A stretch of 64,000 nucleotides of DNA. It comes from an uncultured Christensenella sp. GTDB taxonomy: Bacteria; Bacillota_A; Clostridia; Christensenellales; Borkfalkiaceae. This document shows positions 7,066 through 15,406 of the stretch, piece by piece; the first letter of the stretch is position 1; the number at the start of each line of letters is the position of its first letter. Where the stretch lies: assembly GCA_910579295.1 (NCBI GenBank), contig CAJTTC010000007.1, positions 18,875 to 82,874 on the forward strand. Direction: 5' to 3'. Position numbers and translations under genes: made by a program. The notes under the pieces were generated by a model. That model saw only the letters and a program-made list of their open reading frames with translations. It did no database searches and was not told where the DNA came from.

Positions 7066-9449
7066 AAACTTTTGCATTGGCAGGCAATCCCAACTGCGGT
7101 AAGACGACGCTGTTCAACGCGCTTACGGGCTCGACGGCTCACGTAGGCAACTGGCCCGGCGTAACCGTAGACAAGCGCGAGGGTGTTTATAAAGGCGAAA
7201 AAGAGAAGGTTGCCATAATCGACCTTCCCGGCATATATTCGCTTTCGCCGTACACGCCCGAAGAGGTGATTTCGCGTAACTATATCTTAGACGAGAAGCC
7301 CGACGGCATAATAAATATAATAGACGCCACCAATTTGGAGCGCAATTTATATCTGACTACGCAGCTTCTCGAAATGGACGTGCCCATAATTATCGCCCTC
7401 AATATGATGGACGAGGTTGAAAAGGTCGGCGACAGTATAGACGTCAAGGCGCTCGAAGAGGCTGTCGGCGTGCCTGTTGTAGCGATATCGGCTCTCAAAA
7501 AGTCGGGCATTAAAGAGCTTATGGATAAAGCCGTAAGTATGAAGGCTGAGCGCAAGGGCACGACGGTGCTCGGGGGCGAACTTTCGGGAAAGATAGAGAG
7601 AGCCAGACAGTTCTTTGCGCAGGAAGAAGTGGATTCGCCGCTGTTTCACGCCGTCAAGATGCTCGAAAACGACGAGATAGAGCTCGCGCATAAGGGTGCA
7701 AAAGAAGTGCTTGCCGAAATAGCTATGTCCGACGATTTGGAGGCGGTTATTGCCGACGAGCGGTACAAGTACATATCGGCTAATTTTTCTTCGGCTAAGG
7801 CAAAGAAAGAGAAAGAGGTGCTCACCAAGTCGGATAAAATCGACAAGGTGCTTACGCATAGGGTATGGGCTATTCCCATTTTCATAGTCATTCTGTTTGC
7901 GATATTCCACCTTACGTTCTCCGAGAATTTGCTGTATTTAAACGGCTTTACCGAGGAGCAGGGCTGGATGCCTACTTTGTTCGACGCGGTAGAGGACGGC
8001 GGTCTCGGCTGGGAGGAAAACTTCGGCACTAAGCTACTCGCCTGTATTTACGACGGCGCAGTGTTTTCGCCGGGCGTAATTCTGACTAACCTGTTGAATT
8101 TTGTTCTCGACTATATATCCGAGGGCGTCGGAGCGCTTATAGGCGTTTGCGGCGGCGCGGCGTGGGTTGACAGTCTGATTGTCGACGCGGTGCTCGGCGG
8201 TATATTCGCAGTGCTCGGCTTCCTGCCTCAGATTTTGTTCCTCTTCCTTGGCTTCTCCATATTGGAGGACACGGGTTATATGGCGCGCGTTGCGTTCGTT
8301 CTCGACAGAATTTTCCGTCGCTTCGGGTTGTCGGGCAGAGCGTTTATGCCTATGATTATGGGCTTCGGTTGCTCGCTTCCCGCAATGATTAACACGCGTA
8401 CTCTCGCTGACGAAAAGGAGAGAACGGCTACCGTAAGAGTAATCCCCTTCTTCTCCTGCGGCGCAAAATTGCCTATACTTACGGCAATGGCCGGCGGTAT
8501 TTTAGAGGTGTTCGGCGTAGGTAACGTCGATCTGATAACGCTCGGAATGTACCTTGCGGGCATAATAATTGCAATTTGCGCGGTACTTTTAATGAGAAAT
8601 ACCACGTTGAAGGGCGAAACGCCTCCGTTCATTATGGAGCTTCCCGCTTACCATATGCCGGGGTTCAGAAATCTTATGCTGCACCTGTGGGATAAGACAA
8701 AGCACTTCGTCAAAAAGGCGTTTACCATTATCTTCGCTTCGACCGTCATTATCTGGCTGTTGCAATCGTTCAGCTGGCGCTGGGAGTTCCTGTTGCAGGA
8801 CGCGCAGGAGTTGTTCGCTCTCGACCCCGAGAAATGGGCTTCGCTTAAAGAAATCGAAGGGCTTGTAAACGTAAGAATGGACGAATCCATTCTGGGCAGC
8901 ATAGGTATGTTTATACAGCCTATATTCACGCCGCTCGGCTTCGGCTCGCAGTTAAGCAAGACGGTCGGCTGGGTGTTCGCGGTTGCCGCCATTACGGGAC
9001 TTGTTGCAAAGGAAAACGTCATTGCGACGTTCGGCGCGCTCGCCGCAGTTGTTGCGGTTTATATGGGCACGGGCGGTTATATCGACTGGGAAGCCGACGG
9101 CGGCGAGGTTGCCTCCGCGGTGGCTATGATAACGGGCACGGGCATAACTATCCCCGCTATAATATCGTTTATCCTCTTCAATATGACGACTATTCCCTGC
9201 TTCGCCGCGTGCGCAACGGCTAAGGCGGAGTTGCCCAAGGGTAAGTTCAAGTGGACGCTTCTGTTCTGGGTGGCGACAAGCTACATAGTTTCCTGTATGG
9301 TTTACACCGTAGGCAGCTGGTGGTGGACGCTCTTTATCTGGCTTGCGGTAATTGCCGTGGTTGTAACCTTCATAGTTCTGCGCAACATAGGCAAGTTCGA
9401 TATACTTAAAATATTCAAGCGCAAAAATAAAACGGACAAAGCCGAATAA
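7062..9449 (+). CDS. feoB: Ferrous iron transport protein B
   Basis: FeoB moves Fe(II) across the cytoplasmic membrane. The 795 residues show an N-terminal small GTPase domain (G1 GNPNCGKTT at 8-16, G3 DLPG at 54-57, G4 NMMD near 115), a linker helical domain to about 260, and a membrane part with about ten helices containing two Gate motifs. Conserved pieces include GFLPQILFLFLGFSILEDTGYMAR and PMIMGFGCSLPA, with the Cys usual in Gate 1. The length is slightly above the common 670-780. The reading frame is intact. It is coupled to the second feoA, and the Cys-rich peptide gene follows. Anaerobes rely on this importer because iron is in the Fe(II) form. Confidence 0.97.
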   Translation: MKTFALAGNPNCGKTTLFNALTGSTAHVGNWPGVTVDKREGVYKGEKEKVAIIDLPGIYSLSPYTPEEVISRNYILDEKPDGIINIIDATNLERNLYLTTQLLEMDVPIIIALNMMDEVEKVGDSIDVKALEEAVGVPVVAISALKKSGIKELMDKAVSMKAERKGTTVLGGELSGKIERARQFFAQEEVDSPLFHAVKMLENDEIELAHKGAKEVLAEIAMSDDLEAVIADERYKYISANFSSAKAKKEKEVLTKSDKIDKVLTHRVWAIPIFIVILFAIFHLTFSENLLYLNGFTEEQGWMPTLFDAVEDGGLGWEENFGTKLLACIYDGAVFSPGVILTNLLNFVLDYISEGVGALIGVCGGAAWVDSLIVDAVLGGIFAVLGFLPQILFLFLGFSILEDTGYMARVAFVLDRIFRRFGLSGRAFMPMIMGFGCSLPAMINTRTLADEKERTATVRVIPFFSCGAKLPILTAMAGGILEVFGVGNVDLITLGMYLAGIIIAICAVLLMRNTTLKGETPPFIMELPAYHMPGFRNLMLHLWDKTKHFVKKAFTIIFASTVIIWLLQSFSWRWEFLLQDAQELFALDPEKWASLKEIEGLVNVRMDESILGSIGMFIQPIFTPLGFGSQLSKTVGWVFAVAAITGLVAKENVIATFGALAAVVAVYMGTGGYIDWEADGGEVASAVAMITGTGITIPAIISFILFNMTTIPCFAACATAKAELPKGKFKWTLLFWVATSYIVSCMVYTVGSWWWTLFIWLAVIAVVVTFIVLRNIGKFDILKIFKRKNKTDKAE

Positions 9450-9496
9450 TCAGCATTAAAAATTCGGATTTGCCCTGAAACTTCGGGTGAATATAT

Positions 9497-9685
9497 ATGA
9501 GTCCTTTCGATATAATTATAATAATTGCCGTGTCGGTTGCCTTTTTAGCAGTGGTTGGCGTTATCGTTTACAACAAAGTCAAGCACAAGGGCGGCGGTTG
9601 CGGTTGCGGATGCGAGGGTTGTCCTCACGCCTGTCACTGCAACGGCAAAAAGAACGCCAAGGACGGCGCGCGGCAGGATAAATAA
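9497..9685 (+). CDS. FeoB-associated Cys-rich membrane protein
   Basis: This 62-residue peptide has one N-terminal membrane helix (about residues 5-26), a basic KHK stop-transfer, then a Cys-dense tail CGCGCEGCPHACHC. This matches the small FeoB-associated Cys-rich proteins that stand in for FeoC in Firmicutes. The Cys may hold iron or a cluster near the FeoB mouth; the role is not established. The ATG at 9497 lies 47 bases after feoB in the same operon, with a GGGTG stretch upstream. A second frame across the same bases is a shadow. Confidence 0.85.
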   Translation: MSPFDIIIIIAVSVAFLAVVGVIVYNKVKHKGGGCGCGCEGCPHACHCNGKKNAKDGARQDK

Positions 9686-9715
9686 TAGGCATACACATTA
9701 CACTCCAACATAAAT

Positions 9716-9759
9716 GAAACAGGGCAAGCCCGTACGGGTTTGCTCTGTTTCGCTTTTTT
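9716..9759 (+). terminator. Terminator of the feo operon
   Basis: Arms of 16 bases (GAAACAGGGCAAGCCC and GGGTTTGCTCTGTTTC, two G-U pairs) around GTAC, followed by GCTTTTTT. From here to the next promoter at 9874 nothing else is recognised. Confidence 0.9.
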
Positions 9760-9873
9760 CGGACAAGCCGTTAAAGGTTTATGCGCAATTTTATTGTTTA
9801 TGCGGGGCAAAATATTGGAAATTCGGAAAAAAATTATCAAAAAAATGCATAATTATAAAATTTGCGCCGTGCG

Positions 9874-9902
9874 CTTGCCAAAATATGGGTTTTAATATAT
9901 AA
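9874..9902 (+). promoter_or_regulatory. Sigma-A promoter of the aminotransferase gene
   Basis: TTGCCA at 9874 and TATAAT at 9897 with 17 bases between. The transcript would have a leader of about 90 bases containing CCCCGC and a GCGCGG that may pair; no known riboswitch is recognised. Confidence 0.7.
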
Positions 9903-10001
9903 TATAATGGAAATAATATTATAAACGATAAGCATTGTCCCCGCCTGTTTAAAGCGCGGATAGCCGTTAATTTTGTTTATTTAAAAAGGAGAAAATTGCA
10001 T

Positions 10002-11204
10002 ATGATTAAGCTTTCGCAGAGAATTTCGGAAATTTCGCCCTCAATGACGCTCGCCATTTCGGCAAAGGCTAACGAGCTTAAAGCCGCGGGCGAAAAGGTA
10101 ATTTCGTTCGGCGTAGGCGAACCCGACTTCGCAACTCCCGAGCACATTGTCAATGCCGCAAAGGACGCGCTTGACAAGGGCTATACGAAGTACGTCGCGG
10201 CGGCAGGCTTGCCCGCGCTCAAAAAATCCATATGCAAAAAGCTTAAAGTTGAGAACGGGCTGGATTACGAACCCTCGCAGATAATAGTGTCGAACGGCGC
10301 AAAACACTCCATTTTTAACGCGGTGTTCGCGACGATAGAAGAGGGCGACGAGGTGCTCATACCCAAGCCCTATTGGCTGACCTATCCCGAAGTTATAAAG
10401 AGTTGCGGCGGCGTGCCCGTATACATATACGCTACTCCCCGTCACCGCTATAAGGTAACGGCGGCGCAGATAGAGGCAATGATAACACCGCATACAAAGA
10501 TGCTTATATTCAACAGCCCCTGCAATCCCACGGGCGCGGTCTATACGGAAGACGAGATAAGGGACATTGCGGAGGTTTGCTTAAAGCATAATCTTATAGT
10601 GCTTGCCGACGAGATTTACGAAAAACTCATTTACGGAGGAGAAACGCATTTCTCGATTGCCAACGTTTCGCCCGAAATGAAGGAGAATACCATTGTTATA
10701 AACGGCGTTTCGAAGTCGTACGCAATGACGGGCTGGCGCTTGGGCTATCTTGCCGCTCCCGCCAACGTAGCCAAGGCAATAGCTTCGTTCCAGAGCCATT
10801 CGACCTCGAACGTAAACACTATGACGCAGTACGCCGCCATTGCCGCGTTGGACGGCGACCAAAAACCTATGAGCGATATGGTCAAGGCGTTCGGGGAAAG
10901 GCGGGCAAAGATGTTGGAGGTGCTCGACGGTATGAAGCGCTACGGGCTCGATTACGTTAAGCCCGACGGCGCGTTCTACGTAATGTTGCTTTGCTACGAT
11001 TTGTACGGCAAGAGGTACAACGGCGTCAAAATTCACGGCAGTCTCGATTTGTGCGAGTTGCTGTTGACTCACGAAAAGGTTGCGGCTACTCCCGGCATAT
11101 GCTTCGGCGACGACGACGCGATAAGACTTTCTTACGCGCTTTCGATGGAAGATATGTTGGAGGGGCTTCGCCGCATAGCCGACTTCGCTTCCAAGTGCGA
11201 ATAA
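10002..11204 (+). CDS. Class I PLP aminotransferase (aspartate aminotransferase type)
   Basis: This 400-residue cytosolic enzyme is a fold type I, subgroup I-beta/gamma aminotransferase that likely swaps the amino group between aspartate (or another amino acid) and 2-oxoglutarate. The PLP lysine is Lys238 in SKSYAMTGWRLGY; NSPCNPTG (171-178) and DEIYEKL (from 203) are the usual cofactor and dimer motifs. The ATG at 10002 follows AAGGAG at 9986 by 10 bases; an in-frame TTG at 9996 is too close. It has its own promoter and no operon partner, although thrC, which uses aspartate-derived homoserine, lies close by. The exact substrate cannot be told from sequence. Confidence 0.88.
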   Translation: MIKLSQRISEISPSMTLAISAKANELKAAGEKVISFGVGEPDFATPEHIVNAAKDALDKGYTKYVAAAGLPALKKSICKKLKVENGLDYEPSQIIVSNGAKHSIFNAVFATIEEGDEVLIPKPYWLTYPEVIKSCGGVPVYIYATPRHRYKVTAAQIEAMITPHTKMLIFNSPCNPTGAVYTEDEIRDIAEVCLKHNLIVLADEIYEKLIYGGETHFSIANVSPEMKENTIVINGVSKSYAMTGWRLGYLAAPANVAKAIASFQSHSTSNVNTMTQYAAIAALDGDQKPMSDMVKAFGERRAKMLEVLDGMKRYGLDYVKPDGAFYVMLLCYDLYGKRYNGVKIHGSLDLCELLLTHEKVAATPGICFGDDDAIRLSYALSMEDMLEGLRRIADFASKCE

Positions 11205-11251
11205 TGTCGTGATAATAATATAAAAATTTAAAGGAAATTTTAAAAAAGGTA

Positions 11252-11279
11252 TTGAAAATCCGCCTTTTTATGATAGAAT
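11252..11279 (+). promoter_or_regulatory. Promoter of the small P-loop gene
   Basis: TTGAAA at 11252 and TAGAAT at 11274 with a 16-base spacer, 31 bases before the ATG. Confidence 0.55.
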
Positions 11280-11310
11280 ATTATAAAAGGTTATCAGGAG
11301 GATTCAATAC

Positions 11311-11718
11311 ATGATAAAAATTATTTGCGGCCCTAAGGGTTCGGGCAAGACAAAACAGATTATACAGCTCGCAAACTCCAACGCCGCTTCCCAAAAAGGT
11401 TTGAGCGTTTTCATTACGGATACCGATCGCTATTTGCACGACGTTGCGCGCGCCGTAAGATTTATTAACGTTACCGAGTACAACGTTGCGGGCGAGGACG
11501 CGCTTTGCGGCTTTGTTAAGGGCGTTATTGCAGGCAACTACGATATAGAGCACGTTTACCTTGACGGTATTGCAAGAATTGCAGGGAAGGAGCTTAAAGA
11601 CCTTGCCGCAACTTTCTATATGCTTGACAAAATTTCCAACCAGAGCGGACTTGTAATTACTATTACGTGTAGCTGCGAAAAGAGCGAGTTGCCCGATTTC
11701 GTCGCTAAATACTGCTGA
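11311..11718 (+). CDS. Small P-loop NTPase-like protein of unknown function
   Basis: This 135-residue protein opens with a hydrophobic strand and a Walker A motif GPKGSGKT (residues 7-14). A Walker B-like strand ends in HVYLDGI near 87-93. This is the minimal core of a P-loop fold, too short for a known kinase. Similar short proteins in Clostridia are often labelled as twitching-motility or hypothetical ATPases; I can give no role. The start has AGGAGG at good distance. It stands alone between its own promoter and terminator. Two late Cys residues (TCSC) are of unknown meaning. Confidence 0.65.
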   Translation: MIKIICGPKGSGKTKQIIQLANSNAASQKGLSVFITDTDRYLHDVARAVRFINVTEYNVAGEDALCGFVKGVIAGNYDIEHVYLDGIARIAGKELKDLAATFYMLDKISNQSGLVITITCSCEKSELPDFVAKYC

Positions 11719-11737
11719 TTTAACTGTCGATTTTCAG

Positions 11738-11767
11738 CGCCGCTCGGTATATGGGCGGCGTTTTTAT
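11738..11767 (+). terminator. Terminator after the small P-loop gene
   Basis: CGCCGC (11738) and GCGGCG (11755) pair around an 11-base loop, followed by TTTTTAT. Confidence 0.7.
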
Positions 11768-11816
11768 ATTCCGTAAAAACTTGAGATAAAAAGAAACTGA
11801 CGAGAGAGGTTTTTAT

Positions 11817-13301
11817 ATGAAGTTTATAAGTACCAGAGGGGGAGAAAAGGTCACGGGTGCGGAGGCAATTGTTAAAGGGCTTTCGGACAACGGCGGGCTT
11901 TACGTTCCCGAGGCTTTTCCCGCGGTGAGCGACGAGGAAATGAACGAGATGATCGGAATGAGCTACCCCGAACGCGCGGCAAAGGTGCTTATGAAATATC
12001 TTGACGACTACGACGGGGCGGAGCTCCTGTCAGCGTGCGAAGCGGCGTACGGCAAGTTCGAGGGCACTGACCCCGCGCCTTTGGTTAAAATCAAGGACGG
12101 CGTTTATATTCTCGAACTGTTCCACGGTCCTACGTGCGCGTTCAAGGATATGGCGCTTACGGTTTTGCCCTATCTTCTCAGAAAAGGGTGCGACATATGC
12201 GGCGTTAAAGAGCAAATTTTGGTGCTTGTAGCGACCTCGGGCGATACGGGTAAAGCCGCATTGGAGGGCTTCAAGGACGCGGACGGAATAAAGATAATGG
12301 TGTTCTATCCCGACGACGGCGTATCCTCTATGCAGAAGTTGCAGATGTGCACGCAGGAGGGCGGCAACGTAAACGTCGTTGCGGTAAAGGGCAACTTCGA
12401 TGACTGTCAGACAGCGGTTAAAAATATCTTTAACAGTCGGGAGTGCAATGCTCAGTTAAAGCAAAAGGGTACGCTTTTGTCCTCGGCAAACTCCATAAAT
12501 TTCGGCAGACTTGCCCCGCAGATTGCCTACTATTTCTCGGCGTATCTCGACCTTGTTTCGTCGGAGCAGATAGAGATGGGGCAGGAAATTGATTTCAGCG
12601 TGCCCACCGGAAATTTCGGCAACATACTTGCCGCGTATTATGCTAAGCGTATGGGGTTGCCCGTGCGCCGTCTGCACTGCGCTTCCAATCTGAACAACGT
12701 ACTCACGGACTTTTTGGCTAAGGGCAAGTACGACGTGCACAGAGAATTTTATAAAACTATGTCGCCCTCTATGGATATTCTTGTTTCTTCCAACCTTGAA
12801 AGGCTGCTTTTCGAGGCGTCGGGCAGGGATAGCAACGTGACGGCGGAGAGAATGAAGAAATTGAAGGAGGAGGGCGTTTACGAGATAACCGAGAGCGAAC
12901 GCGCCGCCATTGCCGAAATCTTCGACGGGGGCTTTGCCAATGAGGACGAGGTTGTTGAAACTGTTTACGACCTCTTCTGCGATACGGGCTACACAATGGA
13001 TACGCACACGGGTTGCGCAATGAAGGTTGCCAACGATTGGGCGTACAAGAACAAAAAGGATACCACTAAAATGGTAGTAGTGTCCACGGCTAATCCCTAC
13101 AAGTTCCCTCAGGACGTGCTTTACGCCGTTACGGGCAACGACGTACGCGACAGCTTTAAGGGTATAAAGAGGTTGCACGCGGCTACGGCTATGGCGGTGC
13201 CTAAGAGCCTTGCGACACTGCGCGACAAGCCCATACGCTTTAAGACGTCGGTTTCGAAGGAGAAGATGTTCGCCGAAGTTTTAAAATTTATCGAAGAATA
13301 A
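11817..13301 (+). CDS. thrC: Threonine synthase
   Basis: Converts O-phosphohomoserine to threonine with PLP, the last step of threonine synthesis. The 494 residues match the long (plant/fungal/E. coli-like) group: N-terminal STRGG, the PLP lysine Lys110 in HGPTCAFKDMA, and the VATSGDTGKAALEGF loop that binds phosphate. The C-terminal STANPYKFPQDV segment is also typical. Start at 11817 is preceded by GAGAGG. It is monocistronic, with a hairpin 13 bases after the stop. The upstream genes of the pathway (hom, thrB) are not in the window. Confidence 0.96.
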   Translation: MKFISTRGGEKVTGAEAIVKGLSDNGGLYVPEAFPAVSDEEMNEMIGMSYPERAAKVLMKYLDDYDGAELLSACEAAYGKFEGTDPAPLVKIKDGVYILELFHGPTCAFKDMALTVLPYLLRKGCDICGVKEQILVLVATSGDTGKAALEGFKDADGIKIMVFYPDDGVSSMQKLQMCTQEGGNVNVVAVKGNFDDCQTAVKNIFNSRECNAQLKQKGTLLSSANSINFGRLAPQIAYYFSAYLDLVSSEQIEMGQEIDFSVPTGNFGNILAAYYAKRMGLPVRRLHCASNLNNVLTDFLAKGKYDVHREFYKTMSPSMDILVSSNLERLLFEASGRDSNVTAERMKKLKEEGVYEITESERAAIAEIFDGGFANEDEVVETVYDLFCDTGYTMDTHTGCAMKVANDWAYKNKKDTTKMVVVSTANPYKFPQDVLYAVTGNDVRDSFKGIKRLHAATAMAVPKSLATLRDKPIRFKTSVSKEKMFAEVLKFIEE

Positions 13302-13313
13302 AACTATTTTATA

Positions 13314-13343
13314 AACGCTCCGCGGAGACAGCTCTGCGGAGCG
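13314..13343 (+). terminator. Hairpin after thrC
   Basis: ACGCTCCGC and GCGGAGCGT form a 9-base stem around AGAGCTGTCTC-like loop bases. The T run is weak (GTTCTAATT), so this is a probable rather than certain terminator. Confidence 0.5.
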
Positions 13344-13365
13344 TGTTCTAATTGTAAAAATTACT

Positions 13366-13575
13366 CCACCCCCCCCACTACGTTAACTGTGGTGGCAAAT
13401 ATAGTTAGCGTTTCCCCTATCTTGCCTTCCCCCTTGATTTTAAGGGGGAAGGTGGCGCGAAGCGACGAATGAGGGATAAACCTTAGAGAAGTTCCTCCGA
13501 GGTGAAGAAGCAAAGAAAATCCCTCACCACTGCTAACGCAGAGCCTCCCCCTTGGGAAGGGGGAAGCCAAGAATA
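13366..13575. repeat. Interspersed intergenic repeat element
   Basis: A roughly 210-base element with inner palindromes: CCTTCCCCCTTGATTTTAAGGGGGAAGG near 13427-13454 in two arms, and CTCCCCCTTGGGAAGGGGGAAG near 13543-13564. Between them lie GGTGGCGCGAAGCGACGAATGAGGG and a CCCTCACC partner near the right arm. This composition matches a class of repeats I recall from gut Clostridia, where the antisense strand is often mis-called as a protein. It may be a non-autonomous (MITE-like) element. The bases from 13576 to the next gene hold no other signal I recognise. Confidence 0.6.
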
Positions 13576-13738
13576 TGGACGCAAGCCTCTTCTTGTCCGT
13601 ATTTAGGAAGGGGACTTGACGGTGAAACTCATTTAAATAATGACCGTAGCGGCGTTCCTTTGCCGAATTGTTGCGCTCACGCTTTTATTATGTTAGAATA
13701 TATGGCGATATCGTTAAGCTTGCTGAGTTGGAGGATTA

Positions 13739-15133
13739 ATGGGTAAGGAAGAACTGATGGGCACTGATAAGCTTTGGAAGCTGTGTCTTAAAATGGGCAT
13801 ACCGTGCGTGCTTGCGCAGGTTGTCAATCTGCTTTATAACATAGTCGACCGCATATATATCGGCAATATGCCCGAAACAGGCGGGTTTGCCTTGGCGGGG
13901 CTTGGACTGTGTGCGCCTATTCTCACGCTTATTTCCGCATTTTCTTCCTTCGTTTCGGGCGGCGGAGCGCCTCTTGCGGCTAAGGCTATGGGCGAGGGCG
14001 ACAACGAGCGGGCAAAAAAGATACTCAACAACGGCTTTGTAATGCTGTGCGTGTTTTCGGTTACTCTTGGGCTTGCGGCATACTTTGCGCGTACGCCCCT
14101 GCTCAGGCTTATCGGCGCAAGCGACAATACATATTTTTTTGCCGACGATTATCTGACCGTCTATCTCATAGGCACGCTGTTTGTGCAGTTGAGCGTGGGG
14201 CTGAATACTTTCCTCACGGCGCAGGGCAAAAGCGCGCTTGCAATGGTTGGCGTGGGTGTGGGCGCAGTGCTCAATATCGGTTTGGATCCGCTGTTCATAT
14301 TTGTCTTTCATATGGGCATAAGAGGGGCGGCGGTGGCGACGGTTATAAGTCAGTTTGCAAGCTGTATCCTTGTCGTCGGCGTGCTGTGCAATAAAAAAGC
14401 AACGCTCAGGCTGAGCTTTAATTATATGAAGCCCGACTTTAAGATTATCGGTTCAATCGTCGGTCTGGGGCTTGCGCCGTTCGTAATGTCGGCAACCGAG
14501 TCTGTCATCGGCTTTGTCCTTAACGGCAGGCTTAAACACTACGGTGATCTTGCGGGCGAGGGTATGGGCGATATGCACGTGTCTGCGTTAGCCGTTTTGC
14601 AGAGCGATATGATGCTTATTACCGTGCCCGTTTCGGGGTTTACGCAGGGTGTTACCCCCATACTATCCTTTAACTACGGCGCAAAAAACGGGCAACGGCT
14701 CAAAAACACATTCCTTATCACGCTTGTCGTTTGCTGGGCGTATTGTTCGCTGTCAGCCGTGCTGATGATGTGCCTGCCGCGCGCGTTCGGCAGAATGTTC
14801 ACGGGCAAGGAGGAGTTGCTGGCAATTACCGACCGATATTTACCCGTGTTTGTCGCGGGAATGCTGATATTCGGAATACAGCGCGCGTGTCAGACCACGT
14901 TCGTCGCCGTCACCGAAGCAAAAATAAGTCTGTTTATAGCCGTGCTTCGTAAAATTATCCTGCTTGTTCCGTTCGCATTTTTGTTCCCGTTGGCTATGGG
15001 CGTGGGCGGCGTTTATTGGGCTGAGTGCGTTGCCGACGCAACCGCGGCTACTCTGTGCGGCACGATATTCTTTTTCCGTTTCCGCAAGGTGTTAAGGGGT
15101 ATGGTCGAGCCTGTCGACGTGCAAATAAAATAA
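13739..15133 (+). CDS. MATE-family multidrug/sodium antiporter
   Basis: This 464-residue protein has about 12 membrane helices and the MATE layout of two six-helix halves. Features include PCVLAQVVNLLYNIVDRIYIG at the start of helix 1 and the matching CNPTG-free second half starting near PFVMSATESVIG, with GFTQGVTPILSFNYGAKN as the strongest family motif. Such proteins export drugs or metabolites using sodium or proton gradients. It resembles the MepA-type branch. GGAGG precedes the ATG at 13739 closely; an in-frame ATG at 13757 with AAGGAAG before it is an equally plausible start. It appears monocistronic, with no regulator next to it. Substrate unknown. Confidence 0.9.
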   Translation: MGKEELMGTDKLWKLCLKMGIPCVLAQVVNLLYNIVDRIYIGNMPETGGFALAGLGLCAPILTLISAFSSFVSGGGAPLAAKAMGEGDNERAKKILNNGFVMLCVFSVTLGLAAYFARTPLLRLIGASDNTYFFADDYLTVYLIGTLFVQLSVGLNTFLTAQGKSALAMVGVGVGAVLNIGLDPLFIFVFHMGIRGAAVATVISQFASCILVVGVLCNKKATLRLSFNYMKPDFKIIGSIVGLGLAPFVMSATESVIGFVLNGRLKHYGDLAGEGMGDMHVSALAVLQSDMMLITVPVSGFTQGVTPILSFNYGAKNGQRLKNTFLITLVVCWAYCSLSAVLMMCLPRAFGRMFTGKEELLAITDRYLPVFVAGMLIFGIQRACQTTFVAVTEAKISLFIAVLRKIILLVPFAFLFPLAMGVGGVYWAECVADATAATLCGTIFFFRFRKVLRGMVEPVDVQIK

Positions 15134-15241
15134 TGCGCCGACAGCTTTTTTTGATTTGGCTATGTACAAATAAAAAATTTAATGTTATTATGTAAGCAAG
15201 ATAAAACGCGCGGGCTATCCGAGGATAATAAGGGGAATTTT

Positions 15242-15334
15242 ATGGGCGTATCGGAACAGAGATTTATAACTATGGGCGAACTGCTTTTAAGGCTTTCGCC
15301 GCCCAATACTATCGGCAGACACGTTATGAGATAA
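15242..15334 (+). pseudogene. 5' stub of a PfkB-family sugar kinase gene
   Basis: A 30-codon frame reads MGVSEQRFITMGELLLRLSPP and stops at 15334. The ITMGELLLRLSPP part is the N-terminal strand of PfkB kinases of the 2-keto-3-deoxygluconate kinase type. An AAGGGG ribosome site precedes the ATG. The remaining ~300 codons are missing, and the stub ends next to the terminator shared with the convergent lipoprotein gene. This looks like a deletion remnant. Confidence 0.6.
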
Positions 15335-15360
15335 AGAGATAAAATTATCTTAAAACAGAA

Positions 15361-15395
15361 AGCTCCCCGTACGTTCGATGACGCGCGGGGAGTTG
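15361..15395. terminator. Shared terminator between the kinase stub and the lipoprotein gene
   Basis: CTCCCCG and CGGGGAG arms, with CGTACG/CGCG pairing inside, T-rich on the plus side (GTATTTTA) and A-rich before it, so it could end transcription from both sides. Confidence 0.6.
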
Positions 15396-15406
15396 TATTT
15401 TAATAT

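Noticed and set aside
9487..9681. Alternative frame over the FeoB-associated peptide
   Set aside because: It lacks the membrane helix and Cys pattern that the 9497-9685 frame shows clearly.
13361..13570. Minus-strand 69-residue frame
   Set aside because: It lies wholly inside the interspersed repeat; such products are known false calls from that kind of repeat.
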